From Lactarius indigo (Eukaryota; Basidiomycota; Agaricomycetes; Russulales; Russulaceae): a DNA stretch of 64,000 nucleotides. The stretch is from the NCBI GenBank assembly GCA_025766275.1, contig JAFKAC010000124.1:83517-147516 (forward strand). Reading direction: 5' to 3'. Made by a program: the position numbers and the translations under genes. Below the pieces are notes generated by a model. The model did no database searches and was not told the origin of the DNA. It worked only from the letters and a program-made list of their open reading frames with translations. Of this stretch, positions 57,809-64,000 are shown piece by piece (positions within the stretch are counted from its first letter, which is position 1; each line of letters opens with the position of its first letter).

Positions 57809-60800
57809 TTAGAACAAGTGGATTGATTTAACTTTACAATGCTTTAATGGAGCATCTGTGATTGGGGTGAGGGCCTTAACTGAGCTTCTGGAGAGTTCTT
57901 CCCATGCATGCATCTGATATGATGCATATGCTTGGTGCCCCTTAAGCGAATCCTGTGCAGCAATGGTCATGAGCTTCTTCCACATCTTTGCCTTGGCATG
58001 GAAGTATGCAGGGACCCATTCAGCTTCATTATGGATGCTGTGCTGCTCCTCCAACCATCGTTCAAACTGTGCCCTTGCACGGAGCCAATGAACCCTTTCA
58101 ACTGTTAAATAATTGAGTCCATCAATATAAGCACTGATGAATATGAGAACCTACAATCATCCATCCATGTTCCATCATCTTCAACAGTGTGGCCAAACCC
58201 CCAGATTCAGGATGTTTGCTTGTTACGCTGTCCTATTGGCTCTGATCCAAGAACCAAGGTTGCTACATGGAAGTCCTCTGCACGTAATCTTGGAAGGTCC
58301 TGTAGATTCATTGATGCCTGTCGGAGACTCCGGTATGCATCACGTGCCATGCTATATATGCGTGCATGCTCATGGACAGTAGTATCAACACTGTGTATGG
58401 CATTCCAAGCATGGGTCTTTGTCTGCTGTGTGTTAGCAGGTCTAACCTGAGTGCGGAACAGAGCTGACTTGAATCCAAGGGCAAGGCGGATCCTGTGAAT
58501 GGAATCACTGGCTTGTGCATGGCGTAGCTGTACCTCCTTCCTGGCAAGAGATTGGGCTCCATGCTTGACACACCATTCCCATCCAAGGGATGAGGGAAGA
58601 AGAATGGGAAGATCTTCTGGATTGATGCCATCCATCCCAGATCCATCCAATGCCTGATGAGTGTGATGATGGAAATCATGACCTGAATGATTGTCATCTG
58701 TATTATCGGGAGGTCCGAGATCATCCACATGGTTGTACTCTTCATAATTACCCAATGGTGATATTGGGGAATCATCTGTGAGTTTCTGTTGGAGGAGGAA
58801 AGAATCTCCCTGATGCTCAAATATGTCAATGAGCTTCTGGAGGCGACTCTGCTTATTTTCAATGACTTGGACCTCCTCTGTGTTGATCTTTGGACCATAT
58901 GCCCGTAGTTGATATCTGATGGCCAGTCTTCACAGGACATCAGCCAACAGTCACATATACCATTGAAGGGACCAACTGTAGCTCCTGAATCTTTATCCCA
59001 CAAGAAATCCAAGATGTTTGCCCATGAGTAGTAATATCTCTACTTTCCTCTGAAATCAGTTGTTGCTGGATTTCTGCACAAGAGGGAGCTAATGATATTC
59101 ATCAGTGTAGAATAGATTGGTTTATTGGGTAACAATACCTTTGGATGATGCTGTATCATATATGTCCATTAAAGTAGGGTCTTCATGCCTGTTAGATTGA
59201 GCATGGTTCTCTGCCTCAAGCCATCGCTTGGTCTTCTTCCTGAAGCGTGCATTGAGTGTATTGAATGTCTCAGCACTGAGATCTATTCCAGTTTCCATGT
59301 GCTTCCACCGCTTCAGAAGTGATGGAACTGGAACATGGATTATTATATTAGAATGTAGCATGGATATGGATGTGACAGACCAATGCGGACCATCTTCTTC
59401 CAATTGGAATGGTTCATGTGTGCATCCAAGACCTCCTGGCGATGGGCCAGGGACATCCCACGGATACTCTGTGAGATATTATTGAGTGGTGTCCACAATG
59501 TCTCAATGATCTCCCCATCCACCTGCTTCGCTCCAGGAATATAGCTTGGTGAAAAGCGGGGTAAGCATGAATCTTGATGGCCATGAATATGAAAGAGGCC
59601 AATCCCAGTCCGAAGTTGTAAAGAGCTAGACAGAGATAACTCTGGGCTCTTTTCCACCCTTTCCCTGAAGTGGACACCATATTGGCACATGATGTCATAC
59701 ATAACCAGGGCCACAGGGATGTCCTCCATGTTGTAGGAGAGGGCCTTGCAAAGGCTATAGTCCATATTTATTTGCCTAGCATAAGAGCGATGTCATATCC
59801 ACACCTAGAGTCTTTAAACATTGGACATACCTCTCTCCCTTCTGGAAGTCAACTACAGATGTAGGGACAAAGAATCCATGACAGCATGCGGTTGCCCCGA
59901 TGCCTGTAACATCAAGGTGTGGACGACTTGAATTGGCCTGTTCAATGGCCCTATATGTGTTACATGTGCTGGGCTATGAGAATATAAGACAACAGTCACT
60001 GTCAATAGTATCTGACATACCTGGGAAATCTCTTGCCCACTATGCAGGTGAGCCTTATATGAATTGGGATTTGCCATGAAGGCCATCCCTGCTGACAGCG
60101 GAATGTCCGCTTCCCCAGTTCTGCATCTCATATGCTCTGCTGAGAAGTTACCATCCATTATAAATGTTCGGATGAGCTGATTCCTTTGAGCAAGTCAACA
60201 ATGGGATATTTGACATGTTTAATGAATGCATACGGTTCATCATTATATCTGTCCTTCCAATCATCAGGTAGATTGATACCTGGCTGTGGACAGGCTGGAC
60301 AGAATATGGCCATGGATCCATCATTAGCGGGGTCCCTGACTTGCAGATGTCCCAGACCATTCTGAATCCTATTCCTTAAATCTCGCCATTGCCTGGATGC
60401 TCTCAAGAGCTGTTTGTAGAGATTCTGTAAATGTTTATCAGTGATACAGTATGTGGTGCTGGGATGGCATTGTAACATACTGGGACATGGTCAGGGAACA
60501 TCCGATTGGTGATGCTCTGAAGCTTAGAGTAGTACTGTTGTGCAGTTGTCTTGCACTCCAGGTTGTCAGCCAAGAAGTCATCCAGAACTGAGAAGGTAAA
60601 TGCAGTCTCAATCTGCTTGAAGGTTGAAGGAAATATTCCAGCTTGGAGTAGTTGCTCATCATCGGCACCAGCATTGGGGCATATGCAGAAGAGTACATCC
60701 ATATCAAAGACACCTGTCTGATTGACAATTGTGATCAGTGGATTGCCTGACTTTGCGGTCCGTGTGCGTCTTGTGTTTCCCTCAGAGGGATCCAACACAT

Positions 60801-61679
60801 CCCCAGCAAAGTCATACAATGTGTCTGAAATCCCATGCATATCCTCAAGAGCTTGCAAAGGAGGTTGCGGGCCTCCCGAGGAATGGGCCTGCTCCTCCTC
60901 AACAGATATTAGTGATGTAGACCGAGTGTGTCGGGACCTCTGCCTGCTTGTCTGTGGCTCTTTAGCTGCTTGAACTCCCTGGGTATAGATAAGTGCATAT
61001 GACATTTCATAGGACTGATGTATTCATACCTCTACTGTAAGTGGGCATAGCTTTCCATCATGACCCAAACAGAGCTTAAATCCAATTGATATTAATGATA
61101 TTGGTGCAAAGTGTGTGCCAGTCCAGCGGGACATCCGATGGAATGGGGATCTTGTATGTATTTGAAGGCAACATTCCTTGCAAAAGTAGTTACCTCCAAC
61201 ACAGTTGGAACACTTGATCTGCATTGACGTGGTGCACATGGAGCATTTTGGGGCCCTTGTCAAACCCTCCATCTCTAGTAACAGGTGAAGATATCTGCTC
61301 CAGATGTCTATCCATTGGCCCATATGTGTCTGCAATGGTGTCTGTAAATGATCAGTATTTGATGGATGATGAAGGGTATTGTGTCGCATACATGTGGTTG
61401 GGGTTGTGTGTCATCAAGTTGAAGGTCTTGCATGTCAGCTTCATATGGTTCTATGGGTTGAAGGGTATGTGACTCCTGAACCCCCTGCGTTTGTTGCTTG
61501 GATGACTGCTCCTCAACTATTGTAGCTTGGTTTGAAGCCTGGCCTGACTTCTTCTGCTTTGAAGAATGGAATGGGACCTCCTTCACAGTGGTTTGGAGTC
61601 CCCGCTTAGACTTTGATGTTTTAGAGACAACCTCAGAGACATCTCCCATAGGAATGGTAAAGGTGTTCTTGCGAGGCAT
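57809..61679 (-). CDS. KDZ-family transposase with CxC2-like cysteine cluster
   Basis: KDZ transposases are a DDE superfamily expanded in basidiomycetes (established). The start is ATG at 61679 (MPRKNTFTIPMG). Exons join in frame at 61392-61679, 61030-61341, 60481-60978, 60424 downward and so on, with introns of about 50 bp (GTATGC, GTATGA, GTATGT donors). Exon 2 holds the cysteine cluster (CSMCTTSMQIKCSNC, YFCKECCLQIH). Exon 3 has the TGVFDMDVLFCICPNAGADD and FSVLDDFLADNLE segments. Next come CPACPQPGINLP, RTFIMDGNFSAEHM, the core MYDIMCQYG block and GLFHIHGHQDSC with GAKQVDGEIIETLW (about 59500-59640). The C-terminus has ALGFKSALFRTQVRP (about 58450) and ends at 57809. No premature stop was found in the exons I traced. 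Terminal inverted repeats were not identified. Confidence 0.85.
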
Positions 61680-61888
61680 GATAGAAAGTTTCAATGGAGT
61701 TAGGAGGATATGGATGATAGCAATTGGGACAGCATCAATCCTTTCACGCATTAAATACATTTACAACACCTTGGATATTCTACACATTGGAATATTGGGC
61801 TCGCTGCACAATCATACACCTGAAGAATGTGTACCCAATTCTAATCTGAAACTGTGGAGTGTATCTGATAGGAATACCATCATCTGTT

Positions 61889-62496
61889 CTATGTCATTTC
61901 GGGTGCTCCGAAACTACCGCTACCATTATCAACACCTTCAGATCCTGATGCCATCTCTGATGCATGTGGGGAGTGACCTTGATACTGTCCATCTTGTGTT
62001 TCACTTGTCGTTTGTGACATATTGATTCCCACTGTTTCACATAGTGCCCTGACCATAAGGGAGATATCCTTAAGATCCATGCACATCTCCTCTGTCTCCA
62101 ATATGAGGTCTGCATGCTCCTGACCATGTCAGACATGTTAAATGGCTCCATATTATTGTGTACATACCATATGGTCATTGGGCAGACTTGCATGGTCCAC
62201 ATGGGCAGGGGAATGTGGTTCAATGGAGTCAGGTCTCAGGTTAATGGTTTCAGCATTAGAATCTGATCCATACATGTCATCTTCATCAAATGACATTGCA
62301 TCGGAGGAAGAGCTATCAACTGGATCGGAAAACATGGTGGGTGGATGTTTGGAGTATGCTTGGGGAGTCCGCCTATCCCTCAAGTGGGTTTTCTGATTCT
62401 TATGGTGGGTTCCTGGGATAGTGGCAATTAGTGAATATTCATAGAAGTACCTGAAATGGAGGGCATACGTTTTACTTTGGATGTGGATGGCTGCAT
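61889..62496 (-). CDS. Small acidic spliced gene next to KDZ transposase
   Basis: Exons 62451-62496, 62168-62412 and 61889-62119 join to 174 codons. The introns are 38 bp (GTACTT to CCCAG, with a CTAAT branch-like site) and 48 bp (GTATGT to GTCAG), in phases 1 and 0. The protein begins MQPSTSKVKRMPSIS, has a basic segment, then a very acidic Ser/Asp stretch (DSSSSDAMSFDEDD) and a helical part (LKDISLMVRALCETVGI). No known domain. It ends about 210 bp upstream of the transposase start, same strand, so it may belong to the same element. Confidence 0.55.
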
Positions 62497-63755
62497 GGTG
62501 TATAATGTAGTCTAGCTGTTACACGGTATAAATATCCCCTAATTGAACTATCATGTGTGGAACACAGTTACATGTTTGCCTCATATGTAGGAGCATTGTG
62601 TATGCCATCTAGTATCATGCCGGACTCCCCATCTAATCGCACAACTATCTCCCATACGTGTTTCACGAATCCCTGTAGCATTACATCTAATACAGGTATC
62701 ACAATACCCACCAAACCACATACGGATATCCCATGCATTACAGCGGGGTCCCCGCCACACTGTACGCATATATGTAACAAATATATTTGATTGTTTGATG
62801 CAGATGTCACATAGACCTTCAGATATACCACAAGGAAATAACAAACATATTGAAGCAGGGGTTCTGGACTGTTGCATATGTAAAACATGTTTTATGTGTA
62901 CCAGGTAGCAATTGTAATACAGTCCCACACAACGCTTCAATCAGCATATCCAATTGAGCGGACCTCCCGACACATCACATGACACCTTCCCATCATACAT
63001 TGATACAGGGACCCCAAACTGTTGCATATGGAAAACGTAAATCTAGATACAGTCCCACACGACACATCATCAGGTATATCTGATGCATCAGGTATCCCCC
63101 AATACCACATGACGCTCTCCTATTCATAGAAGCGGGGACCCCGACACATCACACGTATCACGCCTGCTTCAAATACAAGTCATCATATATTCGAAACGAA
63201 GGCCCCTTAGTCACTGGATCACATGGTGATTATTATGTTGATATGGTCACATGCAACAGTCCTGACACATCATATATTTCGACCCTCAATGGGCCGGACC
63301 TCCCGAACATGCATTTACAGAATAGTATACATCATTTAAATCGAAAAACTCCATTCTAAGCCACAGGACCAGCCGATGATGACCCACCAGATATTCAGAT
63401 GGGGTCAGACCTCCCCCTGAGGCAACCCACTCTCCCCTGTAATGTGGATGAGCCTGTGTTTTCCGATATTCAGATGATATAAGTGCTTACCTGAGGGTTG
63501 GGCGAGAGCGGCTTGGGGGTGCACTTGAAAGGGAAGAAGGAGGCCGAATGTCAGAGAGAGTGAGGCCAGACATATGTTGCTCCAACTGATGAGGGCGACT
63601 GGACACCAGGGGATACTGAGCGACGATTGGTTGGGGGGGTCATCCCGACACAGGAATCGTGGTCGATTCAATACCCTGGTGGGACAGGAGTTTCCCAACC
63701 ATAAGCCGTGTGTCATGCGAATCCTGGCGTGTGTTTACGACCTCAAATAGCACAC
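62497..63755. other. Non-coding region with short dispersed motifs
   Basis: Upstream of the KDZ unit. The words gttgcatatg (62871, 63021), agtcccacac (62921, 63051) and ggacctcccga (62960, 63296) are repeated, and cggggtccccg-like words recur. This resembles subterminal transposase-binding regions. No gene is seen. Confidence 0.45.
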
Positions 63756-64000
63756 TGTTACGGTTCCGAGGGACCGTACGTTCGCTAAGTCACGCGGAGC
63801 TATGCTCAACGCAGTCGGTAGAGTCGGGACTTGTTCTGCAAACAAGTCAAGATTCGGGGAGTTCTAGGCTCAACTCAAAGAGTATCGCTAGAGAGAGGGG
63901 AGAGCACGTGGGGTTCTGAGACAAGGCAAGCTAGGTCGGATTCAAGAACTAAGAGTAGACAACCAAAAGTACTACTCAGACAGCTACTACTTATACTCTT
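63756..64000 (-). repeat. LTR related to Gypsy-6 LTR, cut by window end
   Basis: It starts tgttacggttccgagggaccgtac, like the split Gypsy-6 LTR, and contains aagaactaagagtagacaa, the conserved start-site complement. It is preceded by cacac (63751-63755), the same pentamer as the Gypsy-6 target duplication. The rest lies outside the window. Confidence 0.75.

Overview
The window reads as a transposon-dominated stretch of a basidiomycete (Agaricomycete-type) fungal genome. The evidence is a KDZ transposase with a CxC2-like cysteine cluster, a Plavaka transposase, several chromodomain Ty3/gypsy elements, and spliced genes whose predicted introns are mostly 38 to 75 bp with GTRNGT-like donors. All gene functions come from motifs and from comparing copies inside the window. 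No database search was possible.

Layout. 1-7605: Gypsy-1, nearly complete on the + strand. 7606-9867: a decayed multi-exon gene of unknown function, cut by the next element. 9868-15982: Gypsy-2, whose 5' LTR carries a nested solo LTR (TSD aggat) and whose gag capsid is replaced by another solo LTR. 15983-22238: Gypsy-3, inserted in Gypsy-2 pol. 22239-25383: inverted, 5'-truncated Gypsy-4. 25644-26311: a 668-bp foldback palindrome made of about 61-bp units. 26750-30172: a decayed CCHC-knuckle protein and the integrase/chromodomain end of Gypsy-5. 31240-39439: decayed complete Gypsy-6 on the - strand (TSD cacac) holding two TSD-verified nested solo LTRs. 40899-43860: a spliced gene of unknown function on the - strand, with a second palindrome array inside a predicted intron. 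44150-46051: a three-exon gene of unknown function. 48662-49076: a solo LTR (TSD ctgag) just beyond the stop codon of a Plavaka transposase gene (49093-53171). 57809-61679: a KDZ transposase gene, preceded by a small three-exon acidic gene (61889-62496). 63756-64000: the edge of an LTR related to Gypsy-6.

How the parts work. The gypsy elements encode Gag and a Gag-Pol read by a predicted -1 frameshift at a conserved G GGU UUU heptamer. They appear to prime reverse transcription from their own RNA 5' end (Tf1-style), because the primer-binding site is complementary to a sequence about 30 bp downstream of the LTR TATA box. Pol carries protease, RT, RNase H, integrase and chromodomain, and in Gypsy-1 and Gypsy-4 an additional tail of about 400 residues.

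Decay. All 14 premature stops in Gypsy-1, -2 and -3 are TGA at positions that are nearly always arginine in sister copies. All five differences between the Gypsy-1 LTRs are CpG transitions. This points to CpG-targeted C-to-T mutation (RIP-like or methylation-driven). The most unusual feature is the pair of loxP-like dyad arrays at 25.6-26.3 kb and 42.6-43.25 kb.
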